DNA of 64,000 nucleotides, taken from the NCBI GenBank assembly GCA_013399895.1, contig VXBA01003715.1, forward strand, positions 1,062,757 through 1,126,756. The letters run 5' to 3'. Position 1 is the stretch's first letter; the number at the start of each line of letters is the position of its first letter. The notes below the pieces were generated by a model. It searched no databases and was not told the DNA's origin. It saw only the letters and a program-made list of their open reading frames with translations. The DNA comes from Serilophus lunatus. Taxonomy: Eukaryota; Chordata; Aves; Passeriformes; Eurylaimidae. A program made the position numbers and the translations under genes. This document shows positions 15,219 to 27,991 of the stretch, piece after piece.

Positions 15219-15612
15219 GTGCTATCAATGAAGTCTTCACTCCCATGACCTTTCTGCTCCTGTTACAATCAAGGCATAAATCTTTTGCAACAACATGCAT
15301 GCAGGCTGATGGATCCCAGAAAACTAACCTCTTCATGAAAAGGAAAAACCGTTCCAGGAAAAGGTTTTGCCATGCTAGTGACAATTTCCTTTTCTTGACA
15401 AGCACTTCCTACCCAACAAAAGCTGTTTGGCCTACAACTCCAGAGAACACCTGTGCCTTTTGCTCCACTCACCAGATCCAACACTACAATCAGTGTCATT
15501 TGGTCCAGCTACCCAAGCTGCACTCAGTTGAGAAGATGGCTGTTCCCTGTTTTTGTTCCACTTCGTTGAGGTATAATAACTCCAAGAATCAGCAAATTAA
15601 ATCATCGCAGAT

Positions 15613-15639
15613 TAAAAAAAAACAAACAACCAAAAAAAA
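15613..15639. repeat. A/C-rich tract
   Basis: A-runs broken by C on the plus strand, ending in GGG. Short and low-complexity; no gene content. Confidence 0.65.
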
Positions 15640-18600
15640 GGGATTCTAATGAACCTCCAAGATCCCTATTGCATCAAAAATGGCATGTCCTACTGAATTA
15701 AAAACGAGTACACACCTGCTATGTCAACCTAAAAATTTGATTTCAGATTAACACACTATGCCTTCCAAAATACATCTGGCACCTCATGATTCTAGTGCTG
15801 ACAAACGTTTGCACCTATCACAATGAGCAAGTGAAAAAATAGGTTTACCTCAGTTATGTTGTAACCTTTACAAAAATAACTAAGGCAACACAGTGAAAAT
15901 GTTTCAATTCGACCAAGATTTCCTGCTGCCCATACAACACTCTCAGTTCATACCAACTCAAAGCTCAGAGACATGAAGACATGCTACATCGAGACATGCG
16001 AACTGAGACTTTCATAAAGTTTTTCATTGTTTATACAGTTGGTAACCATTTACTGCTAAAGGCAATATGCTGTAAAGGGTTTTTTGTTGAGGTTTTCCTT
16101 ATTTTATTTTTTTTTTAAATGAGTTGTTACCACATGTTTTCATAGACAAACGAAAAAAATTCTTTAAAAGTCAAAGCAGCCAGATTCGTTTTGGAAAGAA
16201 GCTTGCAAAATCCCATTGAACCACATCTGCAGAGTAACTGCAGCAATCATATAAAGTGATTCTCACTAGTTCATAGTTCCTGTGTACTAATGTAAAAGTA
16301 TATCCCTCTGTTTTAACACGGCACTGTCTCTGAAAATGGCTCTTCCTGCCTTGGCTACTATTTAATTACTTTGGCCCCCACTCTGCTAAAACTGGTTATA
16401 CATTACCTCCTTATCCATCAAACCAGTGTCTTCATCCCATGAGATTCTCTGTTCACACTTCCACAGAATTAAGTCACTTACATGTGACTGGGGCGGCCAA
16501 ATGAAGCACGAATAACCTGCAACTCTTGCAGTAAATTTCACTGGCTTGGAAAATTAAATACCTTGGACTAAAGCAGTCCTACAACAACATCAAGGAGCTG
16601 CACAAAAATACTGACTCTATCTCCCAGCTCTGAGCCGTTAAGCTGTCTCATTTCAAAGCAATTCCACAAGCTGGCTTTAGCTCTAAGCATTCCACATTTT
16701 AAGAAGTGTTGGGTTTTTCTAACATAAGCCTGCAATAGGAAGCCACACATATTCAGAAAGTGTACTCTGAAAGCAAGTCACAGACATGACCACAGGCTAC
16801 TCTGAACCAAATCATGGAAGTTTGACAGGAAAGCACAGCCTACCCTTTCAAAAGAAGGGCTTCTGTGTCTTACCAAAGAAATCGCTTGGGAAATTCAAGA
16901 AGCCTGTCTTGTCTCTCACTTCATCTGTTCATTGTAGAGGGGAAAAAATTCCATCTGTGCATAGCAAGTTCTCAAGTCCAGCACTGCTGACTGCATGCTG
17001 GTAAATTAGTGCATTCATTATTACAGTGTTTTGGAAATGTGCCTTTACATTGTGTAGGGAGGAGGAAGGATCTTTCATTTAAAAATAAAAAGAGACAGAG
17101 AAAAATTGCCCCAAGCTGGTCTATCCTAACATCTCAGCACTAGCAAAAAAAATCACAGAAATTCCTCTTATGAGATTTTACATAAAACAGATGATCTCAA
17201 GCATCAGACTAGCTGGTAGCACAATTACAAGTTGATCATATGTGGTATACCTCCTGAAAAATAAGAATAATATGCCTTTAGCATATTGTTGACTTGTTTG
17301 CTTTCCTTTGAGATCTTTAGTTAGACTGACAGAAATATGGACAACTCTCCTCGCACACATCTGTGTGCACAAAGAAGAAAGCTAGATAACTTTTCCATTT
17401 TCAAAAGAAACAGAAGAAAGCCCCTTTCTCAGCATCAGCATAGGTACCTGAACCTTTCCCACTGCATTTCACCTCCCATCAAAAACTTCAACTTTTATTC
17501 AACATTATTCAACATTTATTTGACTATGATCACCTGGCATAAAAGTCACTTCCCCACTTTTACTCATGTTTATGTACAATTACTTGTTACTCTGTTATGC
17601 AACCATTTAAAATAATTACTGAACTAGGGTTTTGCCATCCTTGTGAGTTGCATCCTCAGCGTTGACTACACTGGCTGTGTTTTGACACTTGGCAAGAAAG
17701 GCGATTCCTACCAACCAACTTTGTCACCTAACTGAAAATGTTTTTCTACCAGGAGCTCAACTTACAGAGCCCAACTCCACTGATTCACTCCTAAAAAAGC
17801 CAATTACTTCCTTTTCTTGATGCTCCACATAACTTGAGGGAGGCATCTAATATTACTTAGCTTTCATTCTTCCCTTCCCAAGGTTAAGTTATGACATTAT
17901 TGATATCCATATTTCTATATGTATAAATATGCTCAAGTCTAGTTTTACGTTGTTTGTATTTCAGTCTCTGCCTTTCCCATGACTTCGAAACCCCTGCCTG
18001 CGTGTCTTCCATCTGCGGAATTGAGTTTAGAGAACGTGAGGCTCATCAACAAACTACTACTCGAGCCTGAATCTGCAAGCACTAAAGTGCATCAGCAGTT
18101 TTCTGCTTGGAGATAGATGTCCTCTGAGTGCAGCAGAACTACTCGGGTGTGTAAAATTACTTATGCACTTAAGCACTTTATGATCTGTCCTCAACTTTTA
18201 AAGCAAGTTTTCTGCCAAAATGGCAAGGAGTTCCACAACAATCAGCAGTTCTTGGGAGACTTCCTCTTCTTGTTCTAAATCTTATAAGAACAGCTGTTCC
18301 GGAGAAAACTTGGCCATATCTGAATGTCCAGACAGGCTCCAAAACCACAGGTGCAGGCTCCAAGCCAGGGATGCATATATGTAAGTCTTTCTGAAATTCA
18401 ATGAGATTCCTCTAAGTACAAAGCCACCCACCACAGAAGGCACAATGATCAACAGTGAAGGTTTGGCAATGGACATATATTTGCTGCTCATATGGTGCTG
18501 CCAACACTATTAATGAGATTTAGGGTTGAGACAGTTTAGTACAGTTCTTGTACTGTTCTCACTACTGACTTGTCCTGTCATATTAAGTTTAGAGGGGTTT

Positions 18601-21600
18601 CATACTGCAGGTCAGTAGGGAAACATGAAAAACTAGACCATGCAGTGTGTGGGCAGGGGTCTCAATGGCAGAGGACTACCTTGCTATATGACTGGAAAAG
18701 GCATTTGTTCAAAGCATGATTACGGTATTACACATGCTGTAATCAGCAAACACTGCTTGGATCAGCTCAGAGTAATTCCTACTGAAAAGTTTTGTCCTTT
18801 GTAACCTTAATCAGTTAGCACTACACATGAAGCAGACACTGCATTAACATTAATTTGTAAGACCTACTCAGTTTTCTGTTAAAAAAACCTGTCTTAAAAA
18901 AAGCTGCTCTACCTTCAGTCATAGCAATTCCTGTACCATTTTCTAGCATACCTTTCTTTGATCTCATCCAACAGAAAGTTTATCACTGGTCAGACATTTT
19001 TTCCTGACATCTACCACTGAGAGCAAACCTATATGGAGTTCTTTCTTAATTCAGTCATATTAATGTCACAAAAAGCATATTAATTCTTTCACATTACCCT
19101 CCTGTTGTGTTGTGAGACTTGAAACCACATATATAGCTACTTCTTTGAATCTTGTACCACAAACACCTTCTCCAGAACTCACCACAAATGTCCATCAACA
19201 GCTATGATCTAGGAAGTGAGAAAGGTGAAACGACTTCACATACTAAAGTTTGCATCATGACATTAGTTTGTGTTTAAATTGTTCCTTCAGAAGTTTTTTG
19301 CTGTCAGCTCAAGACCAAATTTGCTTAGGAGGGTGATCTTTATAGTCTTATTATGTTACTAAGCCTCTCAGTCATGTTCATTACACTAAACATGACCAAT
19401 TGTGTCTTATTTAAGGCTAAAATGATACTCCATTTTACACAGTATGACTGAAGCAATATTGTAGACAACAAAAAGTCTTAGTCTGAAATAACCATTAAAA
19501 AGTCAACTAAGTCATATTCCAACAGCAACAGATCATTCACTCCTACATACAAATCATTTTGAATTTCCAAGTGGCACCAAACTCCAGCATCACCCCAGCA
19601 CTGTCTTCACAGCAAGAGAAGCAACTCCTAGAATTTTGCATCTTCTAATATACAGGTGCAGAACATAAAGAGGTCTCTAATGCTCAAATACCCACTTCAA
19701 ATTCCTTGCCTGTTGTTTGTCTGTTAGTGGACTTCAGTAAGTCTCTAAGGAGACAACTTCAGTAAGGATCAGCAAAAACTCAAGTAAAAGCCACAACAGC
19801 TTTTCACGCACTTAATTGTACTTTTTATCACTTATGCTCCAAACTGAACTGTATTGTAAGCTGTACTCAAGATGATTAGAGTCAAGAGAAAACAAGTTCT
19901 AAACTCTTTAGAGTAAAGCTCGTGGGTTAAAACAAAAGCTTGGGGTTCATGGATTACTACAGAAGCTGCAGTAATAAAGTGACACTTCTACCTCTTTATA
20001 TCCCCCAGTCAACACTGACTAGCAATGGACAGCAGCTCTGCAATAAATACTGCTGGATTTGTCATACCTAATTGCAGTGAGTTTCTCCTGTCACCTTGTA
20101 GGTGGGAGTTAGCAAGGGGACTCCGTGTAATATGAGTAAATTTAAAAGATGTCCAAATACCCAAACCATTTGTCATGGTCATCACCAGCAACAAAATTCC
20201 AAGTCAATTTTCAATCCGTACTTTCTTAGCTTGCAGTTTCCTTCCCTTGCTTCACAGAGGCACTGCTAACCATGAAGAAGAGCGCAACCCACACAGATAC
20301 TGTGCTACTCAAACAAGGGGCCTGGGGCAGGAATGCAGGGCAAAATCTTTTTGCTTTCTAGAGGATAATGGTTCTTCAGGAGGTGTGTGTCTGTATTTTT
20401 AACAAAGCCATCACTATAAAACTGACATGTATTCAAGAGCTTATGAAGAACTGCAGAAGCAGGTTAGAAAGAAATTTCTTACAAGTTGGAAAAGAAGCTT
20501 GGTTTTCCCCTCCATGCTCAATAGGAGAGCACAGTCTGCTATCCCAACACAGCCCCTAATTACTTTGTCAGCAGGAAAAGCACTACATAAAAGATAAACC
20601 TGATGGAAATGGATGATACAGAAAATTGTGTCATCTTTACTCTTTACTGCTAGGGAGGCTGATTTTGTGTCCATACAGAACTCAAATCACTCCACTCTTT
20701 CAGAGCACTAATTCCAAGGATGTCTCTGGTGAAGTCCTCCATGTTAGACGCAAAACAATGCCACCCGCCAAAACTTACACATTGGTCTCATTCTAGACTA
20801 CAATGAAATGCTATGGAAAGGCAATGATAATGCGGAAAAAAATCAGTCAGCATCTTTCATAATACTTGAGGAAAAAAGAAATTAAAAATCCAGACAGAAT
20901 GGCTCTAGACTTTTTTAAGAGTCACAAAATTAAAAAAATATGTTTGTACTAGCATTCCCAAGTGTCACCCTGATAGGTCTTTTGTTTAAATACAACTAAT
21001 ATTGAAGAAGGAGAGAAGAGAAAGGAAACTGGACATACCATATGCATATAACTAAAAGTGGCAACACTCCCAAACCTGCCATTAAACTCATTGCATCATC
21101 TGAGGTTCAGTCAAAATTCATTAGCTCCATATGTCCGTATGCGAGTATGGGAGAGTGTTCATGTGCATATTCACACATCTGCTTTCAATCATTACACTGA
21201 GGAAATCCTACACAGTAGACACATGAAATGTCTTTACAACCTGTACCAAAGTGTGAAGGAGACAAAAAGAATGTAAGAGAGGGAGAATGTTTTTTCTCCC
21301 AAAAGGACTGAGCTGTAAAAATGAGTCACTAAATACCAAGATTTTTTTCACACTTCTATTGAAGCGTCATTAAAATTTTGGTTTAGGAATTGAAATTGAT
21401 ATGTTAAGATGAAGTATTATAAGAGTAAGTGCCTATTTTTTACTAGGAATTACTAACCAGTATCATAACAGCCTCTTGAAAAATGACTCAAAGGAAGCTC
21501 ATTGAAGACAAGTGTGACATGTGACACCTTGTTACATGGCAATAAGCGAGAAGATTTTATTTTCTACATTCAGCTGTAATTATAATAAGCAAACAGAAGG

Positions 21601-21943
21601 TGCAGGGAGTGGAAGAAGCCAACAACATAGCTTGAAATTTTAAGGCCTAGGAAAAGCTCCAAAGCATTCTTTGCAATTTCCACTAACAGAATCTTGTGTT
21701 AGGTAATGGGCCAACTCAAGTTCAAGTGACAAGTGCCCCAGGGACCTAGTGAAAACAGCAGTCCCCAGCTCCAATACACCTGGCAGGATTCTCTGCTCTA
21801 CGTGAAGCTCCATCATAGGTGCTAAGTCATTCTGATTCAAAGAACTGTTAAATGAACAAGGCCAAAACAGTACCTATAAATGTTGCCTTTAACACCAGAC
21901 CGCAAAAGAAATAACTACTTTGGTCAAAAGCAACCTGCAAGTC

Positions 21944-22648
21944 AGATACTGGAAGGCAGTGCTGCAGAAAGGGACCTGGGGGTCCTGCTTGAGGCCAAAT
22001 TGAATCTGAGTCAGCAGTGCCCTGGCAGCCAGGAGAGCCAACCGTGTCCTGGGAGGGGGCATCAGCAAAGCATCACCAGCCGGTCGAGGGAGGGGATTGT
22101 CCTGCTCTGCTCTGCACGGATGTGGCCTCACCTTGAATACTGTGTGTAGCTTTGTGCAACACGATATAAGAAACATATTCAGCTTTCAGAGAGTGTCCAA
22201 AGGAGGGCAATGAAGATGCTGAAGGGCCTTGAGGGGAAGCTGTATGAAGAACTTCTGAGGTCACTTGATCTGTTCAGGCTAGAGAAGAGGAGACTGAGGG
22301 GAGGCCTCATTCCAGCCTACAATTCCTCGTGAGGGGAAGAGGAGAGGCAGACACTGATCTCTTCTCTGTTTGACCAGTGACAAGACCCACGGGAATGGCC
22401 TGAAGTTGTGTCTGGGGAGGTCTAGGCTGGATATTAGAAAAAGGTTCTTCACCCAGAGGGTGGTTGGGCACTGGAACAGGCTCCCCAGGGAAGTGGTGGT
22501 CACAGCACCAGGTGGGACAGAGTTCAAGAAGCTTTTGGATGTTAACTCTCAGGCACATGGTGTAACTCTTGGGGATGGTCCTGTTCAGGGCTTAGAGTTG
22601 GACTTGATGAACCTTGTGGGTCCCTTCCAACTCAGCAGATTCTGTGAT
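21944..22648 (+). mobile_element. CR1 LINE, 5'-truncated, 3' end of ORF2 plus 3'UTR
   Basis: On the plus strand this copy encodes the C-terminal end of the CR1 reverse-transcriptase polyprotein in pieces: AERDLGVLLEAKLN near 21966-22007, RPHLEYC-like residues near 22130, and DIRKRFFTQRVVGHWNRLPR near 22430-22485. These are hallmark CR1 segments. It ends with the typical CR1 3' motif, GGGTCCCTTCCAACTC followed by ATTCTGTGAT at 22639-22648. The start at 21944 is where similarity with the inverted copy at 30658-31795 begins. A stop lies near 22147 and another near 22331, so it is dead. It is oriented against LIMCH1 transcription. The last 370 bases differ from the other copy at only about three positions. 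Confidence 0.9.
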
Positions 22649-24396
22649 TTTTGTAATTTTAGTTCCAACCCTGGTCGCAACAGCACCCTCTCTACAGTTC
22701 TTACAAAAGAATTTGGGTAGATAAACTGAAAGACACAGCCACTTTTATCTCTTTGTAAGTCATATAAAAAGGAGGACTCCTCCTGAGCTATTTCTGTCCC
22801 AATTTGTTGTTGAAGACCCATGGGTCTGAAGGAGGGTTTAAACAATGTATGCAAGTGGTATTCCAGATAACCTTTTTGGGGAAAAAAAAATAGACAAATA
22901 ATGGGATTCTTCAAAACCAGTAGCTTGTGTCCATGGATATCCATGTGTCTACTTGCTAGTTGTTTCTCATACTACCTGTGCATTTAGTACAGCCAAATCT
23001 TACCACATTTGCAATTCCTTGTGGAGAGCTTCTATGCCAGCTCAATCCCAAGGTTAGTTTAGCGAACATCATAAACTATTTGAGTGGGAATTTATAAATG
23101 AAATCAAGTAAGGAACAGTAGACATTCTCAAAGCTACTAGAATTTTACAGGCACAAAACAATCTTCATACAAACATCTCCTCAGTCATTTGCTCTTGTGA
23201 AATAGCTTTAATTATTAAAATTTTCCTGGCAGAACACCACTATTCCTCTAGATGTTTTGAAGTCTCATGTAAGTCTTTTAGGTAAATACAGCAACTATAA
23301 ATCATCAGTGTATACGAAATTCTGAGAGTCAGGTCATTAGCCCCTTATTTGTCACTGTGTTTTCTTTTGTATTTTTCTAAACAATTTTCATTATCAAGCA
23401 GATGTATTTTCATATAGAACACTTGAAATACTGAAGAATAAACACTGTAAAGCTGCTAAAAACTGAATAATTGCTATTATATTTACACACTGTTAGTAGC
23501 TTATCTTCAGACAGAGATAACATCATCTAAGAAATGTTATCTTGATAATAAGCTGTTATTTTTTTCATAACACAGTGTTTTATTTAGCACAATTGAAATA
23601 ATTTCTTTGACCTTTAGTTCCATTTATGGCTTGAAGACACTATTCAACATCACCAACAAGGAACAGGAGGAAAAAAATCTATATATTTGTATGTACTTAC
23701 TATACTGTAGATATTTTAGAAGTGTGCAAATAAGGATTTTATAGTAAGGAAAATGAAGTGGGCAATTTTCACCTGCCACTTGAAATGTTCTCATACAAAA
23801 TACTCAACTCAACACTACAGGGAAGCAATTTTGCTTGACTACACCAAATAGGATATTCTTGTCCAGGTCCTATGTCATAACATCATTCAACACAAACCAA
23901 AAGCTACCATTCCAATCCTGATGCTTGGCAACCACAACCTACACCAAAATCACATGTTTATCATTATCAGTAGTACCATTCTTCCCATCCAGTGTAATTT
24001 CCTGCCCTTCTCATAAACCTATGATCCTTCCTGCCAATGTGTACTCTGACCTGTAGGGCTGAGCAAAACTAATACATCAACATAAAATTGATGATGGACT
24101 TTCTTAGCAGTCACCAATAGATGTAGTATCCAAGTACATAAGGCCTCCAAATTCTGTTCCAGAAGATTTAAACCATTGTATTACATCTGATCAAAAATGC
24201 TGGAAAGATACTGACAAGACATGATTTATGGAAAGTCAAACGTCCAACTTAAAAAATTTGCTTTAATTTACAGAGACCAAACATAAATCTACTGTTTATT
24301 GTTTAGCCACCCTTTCTCCAGTAAGAGATTGCACAGTGCACTGCAAGAGATCATTCACAGGAGGGCCATGAAAAGCAAGCAAAGCCTTTGGGAAAG
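22649..24396. other. Intronic stretch without recognised gene
   Basis: AT-rich non-coding DNA between the plus-strand CR1 and the A-run at the assembly gap. No coding frame or named repeat is visible. Confidence 0.6.
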
Positions 24397-24419
24397 AAAA
24401 AAAAAAAAAAAAAAAAAAA
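24397..24419. repeat. A23 homopolymer at gap edge
   Basis: Twenty-three A bases run straight into the N run. This could be the poly-A tail of a retro-inserted sequence or simple homopolymer. It probably explains why the assembly broke here. Confidence 0.85.
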
Positions 24420-24819
24420 NNNNNNNNNNNNNNNNNNNNNNNNNNNNNNNNNNNNNNNNNNNNNNNNNNNNNNNNNNNNNNNNNNNNNNNNNNNNNNNNN
24501 NNNNNNNNNNNNNNNNNNNNNNNNNNNNNNNNNNNNNNNNNNNNNNNNNNNNNNNNNNNNNNNNNNNNNNNNNNNNNNNNNNNNNNNNNNNNNNNNNNNN
24601 NNNNNNNNNNNNNNNNNNNNNNNNNNNNNNNNNNNNNNNNNNNNNNNNNNNNNNNNNNNNNNNNNNNNNNNNNNNNNNNNNNNNNNNNNNNNNNNNNNNN
24701 NNNNNNNNNNNNNNNNNNNNNNNNNNNNNNNNNNNNNNNNNNNNNNNNNNNNNNNNNNNNNNNNNNNNNNNNNNNNNNNNNNNNNNNNNNNNNNNNNNNN
24801 NNNNNNNNNNNNNNNNNNN
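24420..24819. other. Assembly gap (400 N)
   Basis: Exactly 400 undetermined bases. The round number suggests an estimated or placeholder size. Frames reported across it are meaningless. The gap probably hides the 5' end of the LTR-like block on its right. Confidence 0.98.
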
Positions 24820-25558
24820 GTGGGCACCCTGGAGAGGCAGCAGCCAGCCTGCGGCTGGTAAAAACATGGCGCTGAGGACTCATCAGCTCGCAATTTTGGC
24901 AGGAACCGCCATTTTGTTGGAGCCAGGAATCTAGAAGTGGGAGGTGGACTCCGAACCGCCGGCCAATCCGAAGCGGCGAAGCCGGGAAGAGGACTGCGAG
25001 ATTCACGCGGGACTTGGAGAGCTTAAAAGGCCAAAGCAACGGAACTTCACTCTCTTTGGCTTCCTGCAAAGCTGGAGAGCAGCAGCACGGCTTCTCTCCT
25101 CCGACTCCCAGCCTCGTGGCTTGACTCCACCCACCCCCATCGATATCGGAGCCAAGCCAGCACAGCTGCAGGTTGAAAACTTCCTCAAATAATATCCTGG
25201 GTTGGAGGTTGAACCTTTCACTGTGTTGTGTTTTACAGAGACTCCAAGGGCTGGGAGTTACCTTCCACCAGAGAGAGAGAAGAAGAGGAAGCGGCTTTCC
25301 CTCCCCACTACTTGTCTTTGGCCAGCCTCCCTGGCCTTTGAAAGCAGTTCCCTTATTTCTTTTTTTTCTTTTTCCCCTTTCGCGTGGTTTTTGTTGGGTT
25401 TAATTCTGTGTTAAGTCTGGAGTTCCCTTAAACTGTTATCTTTCTTTGGTTGAGCTCCAGATGAATAAACATTTCCCTGTTGTTCAGAATTCTGTTCAGT
25501 CTTCTCGTCACTGTTGAGCTAGCCCTTAAATTAAAACAGTGGTGCTTAAACCACCACA
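24820..25558 (+). mobile_element. LTR-like block of an endogenous retrovirus, 5' end lost in the gap
   Basis: The block has promoter-like and polyadenylation signals in retroviral LTR order on the plus strand. A CpG-dense U3-like part contains two YY1-like sites (ACATGGCG near 24864 and CCGCCATTTTG near 24907) and a CCAAT box at 24963-24967. A TTAAAA TATA-like box follows at 25023-25028. AATAAA lies at 25464-25469. The block ends in CCACCACA at 25551-25558, a plausible LTR terminus. No retroviral coding sequence is seen next to it, so a solo LTR is likely. The implied R region of over 400 bases is long. It lies antisense to LIMCH1. An alternative is a host promoter with first exon on the plus strand; I find this less likely because of the terminal motif and the repeat-like setting. 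Confidence 0.6.
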
Positions 25559-25775
25559 CCAACAGAGCAGATGCCTGTGAAGGCGAATGGTTACTTTTTG
25601 TCGAATTTCCAAGGTCTCCTTCCCTTGGAGACTAGCGACTTTGTTTCAAAATGTGGAATATGTAAAATTTTCTTGGGAAAGGATATTTTTTGATGTTTGA
25701 TCTTTTTGTGCTTCTGGGCTTGATCAGCAGGAAGGGAGACAGCAGCTAACAAGCAAGGTCTAAGTGATGTCCAGA
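25559..25775. other. Spacer between the two LTR-like blocks
   Basis: About 217 bases without recognisable coding sequence. It could be original intron sequence or part of either element. Confidence 0.4.
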
Positions 25776-26303
25776 TGTTAGAAAAAGAAATTACCCGTTG
25801 GTAGAATTGCCTTGTTAAGTTATAGGGCTGGGCATGTTTTAATGATCTCAGACCTAGTGGGAGGTTAACAAAGCTTGGGAAGAAGGATGAACCACTCATA
25901 GTGGACATAAGGAATTCAGAATTTACAGGCCTCAAGGGCATTTAGCAGAACTCCTACGATAAAGAAGAAACCAATTAGCAACTGTGCTGAATCAGCTCCA
26001 ACTGGGTAAAAGGTAATTCTGGTACAGGGAGATCATGACTTCCAGCTTATGGACCACCAAACCAAGAAACCCACCAACTCAACAGAAGAGAAAGACTGAG
26101 CATGTGGACTAATCAGCATGAGGAGTAGCCAATGAACACTAATTCCTTTGTTTGCTAAAGTGTATAAATAGTAAAAAGTTTTGATAGTTGGTGTGCTTGA
26201 TTTATAGAATACCACCTAGCACCCAGGCTTGTACAACTCTGAAATAAATAACCAGTTTCTCTTTCAAGTATGTAATTATTAGCTTGTTGCACACCAGGTA
26301 ACA
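25776..26303 (+). mobile_element. Solo LTR of an endogenous retrovirus (probable, 528 bp)
   Basis: The block starts TGTTA and ends TAACA, a perfect 5-base inverted terminus with the TG...CA ends expected of an LTR. In plus orientation it has a CCAAT box at 26129-26133, a good TATA box TATAAATA at 26163-26170 and AATAAA at 26243-26248, about 80 bases after the TATA box. This is compact U3-R-U5 spacing. Flanking bases (CCAGA on the left, GATAC on the right) do not form a clear target-site duplication, so one end may be misplaced or the flank altered. No internal retroviral genes adjoin it. It is oriented antisense to LIMCH1, the usual orientation of LTRs retained in introns. Confidence 0.7.
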
Positions 26304-26750
26304 GATACAGTTTTTGTGGACAACTGTGAAAAGCCACTCAAAACCTCACCTTGTGTTAGCACACACCTGCTTCTCAATTTAACCAGCTTCTACCTGCTGC
26401 TGGCCTACTGCTATGTCTTTGGTCACTGTAGTACAGAACAGAAGTCACCACGATCCACATCAGGCAGCAGCAATGGAGCTATCCCAAAGTTCATTCCAGC
26501 CTTCATGAAAAACCATAAACATTGAAAAAACTTACAGTAAAGTCTTGTTGCTAGAAATACCCCTTAAGTGATGAGATATGTAAACCTGAGTGGGAAAAAC
26601 ACTTTCAAAATGAGTCTACAACTAATTTCTAAATTAATCAGTGAGAATTGTTGTGTGAGACAGCTGGCACCTGTCTTTCCTGTAACTATGAGAAGCACTT
26701 TTCCAATAAATGGCTAATACTGAACAGTTGTGAAAAAAGGGGGATAGAAT

Positions 26751-26808
26751 TAAAAAAAACCCACAAAACAACCAAAAAACCAACAAACCACATAAAAACC
26801 AGAAAAGC
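26751..26808. repeat. A/C-rich low-complexity tract
   Basis: A-runs separated by CC and C on the plus strand (AACCAAAAAACCAACAAACC-like), with almost no G and only one T in the core. Confidence 0.75.
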
Positions 26809-27686
26809 CCCATGCTAGAATTAATTCTTTGGGACAGTAAATCTGTGACCAAGAGCTTTCATTTCCCCCTTAAGTAACAAGAGTTAGAAAGCAGAAGGAT
26901 CACAGCATCAGCCACAGAGGAGAAACTGCAAAGCAATGAAAGCTTTCAACATGTCTTAAGAAAGCAAGCCAGGATAACACAGGAAGGTTTAGGCAACTGC
27001 AGTTTTAGAGTGGTTTTTCATATCACAGACTCAACACACATGACCAGTAAGAATGCCACTTTGCTCCAAAAGCCTGATTTACAACCAGACCTTTTAAATT
27101 TTGAAGGACTTTGTTTTGTCCTAATAAAGCCTTTAACATCACATTCTGTAAATAGAAAACTTTCATTCTCTCAGTCTTTCAGTATACTATGTGGATGACT
27201 TTGTTGTTTCTAAGAGCTGGCAGAATTTTAAACCACTAGGCTCCATTGGAGGGGGTTGAAAAATTGAGAAAAAAATTGGGGGATGGGGCTGGAGCGTGGC
27301 ATTCCGTAGATCAGATGGTATCAAATATATCATTGTACAGACATTTGTTTCCAGTTCTACTGCATGCCACAAGCTACAAGCAACATGATAGCAGTTTCTA
27401 AATTCGTCCAAAAGGAAAAAGCCATTTGGACCTTTTGCAAAAGCTAAAGGACAGAGGACAGAAAAAAAAACCTCCAACAATAAAGTTCAGACCTGAACTA
27501 TTTTGAAGACCTTCCTGGGAAAAGATAAACGATGTCCTTTGCTACCAGATTAATTCCACAACTATCTGAGAGTTCATCCCAGCAGCTTGTAAGCTATGTC
27601 ACAACAAGAACACATCACTGAACTTGGCACAAGGCAAGACTACCTCAGCTGCCCTCCTCAGAACTGCCAAGATCATTTAGAGGACC

Positions 27687-27707
27687 TATATATATATATA
27701 TATATAT
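27687..27707. repeat. (TA)n microsatellite
   Basis: About ten perfect TA units followed by TGCATGC. A simple dinucleotide repeat. Confidence 0.95.
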
Positions 27708-27960
27708 GCATGCCAACAAGTAACGGGCAGTCAAAAGAGATCTGAGATACTTTTATTTTACCAACGGAAATTCAAAGGCAAGCAAAGCTGGTTTTTTTCC
27801 TACAGCAAGTGAAAGCAGATGGCTACAGGAACACCATCCCACCCCTCTTTTTTCCCATTCAGTGATGAAAATGAACCACACACATCAAGTGCAAGTAAGA
27901 ACACCCAGACATTCCAAGAGTTTCATAACTGCCTGTTAAAAGGGAGAGAAATGAAAGGAG

Positions 27961-27991
27961 AAAAAAAAAAAAAAAAAAAGACAGACAGACA
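27961..27991. repeat. A19 run followed by (GACA)3
   Basis: Nineteen A bases directly followed by three GACA units. It resembles a poly-A tail with a decayed microsatellite end, but I cannot identify a retro-inserted sequence upstream. Confidence 0.85.

Larger units (their letters stand above)
11891..21943. other. Intronic stretch without recognised gene
   Basis: AT-rich non-coding DNA. It contains two short A/C-rich tracts (15191-15218 and 15613-15639), a T12 run near 12551 and a T-rich patch near 16078-16125. The longest frame (15185-15649, plus) is built on A-rich low complexity at both ends and has no recognisable domain. I see no named interspersed repeat. Confidence 0.6.

Noticed and set aside
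22279..22558. Minus-strand frames that also occur almost unchanged on plus at 30755-31064.
   Set aside because: They are antisense readings of the near-identical 3' ends of the two CR1 copies, not a duplicated gene.
24296..25069. Frames of 157-257 codons spanning the N run.
   Set aside because: Most of each frame is undetermined sequence, and the rest is poly-A or LTR-like DNA.
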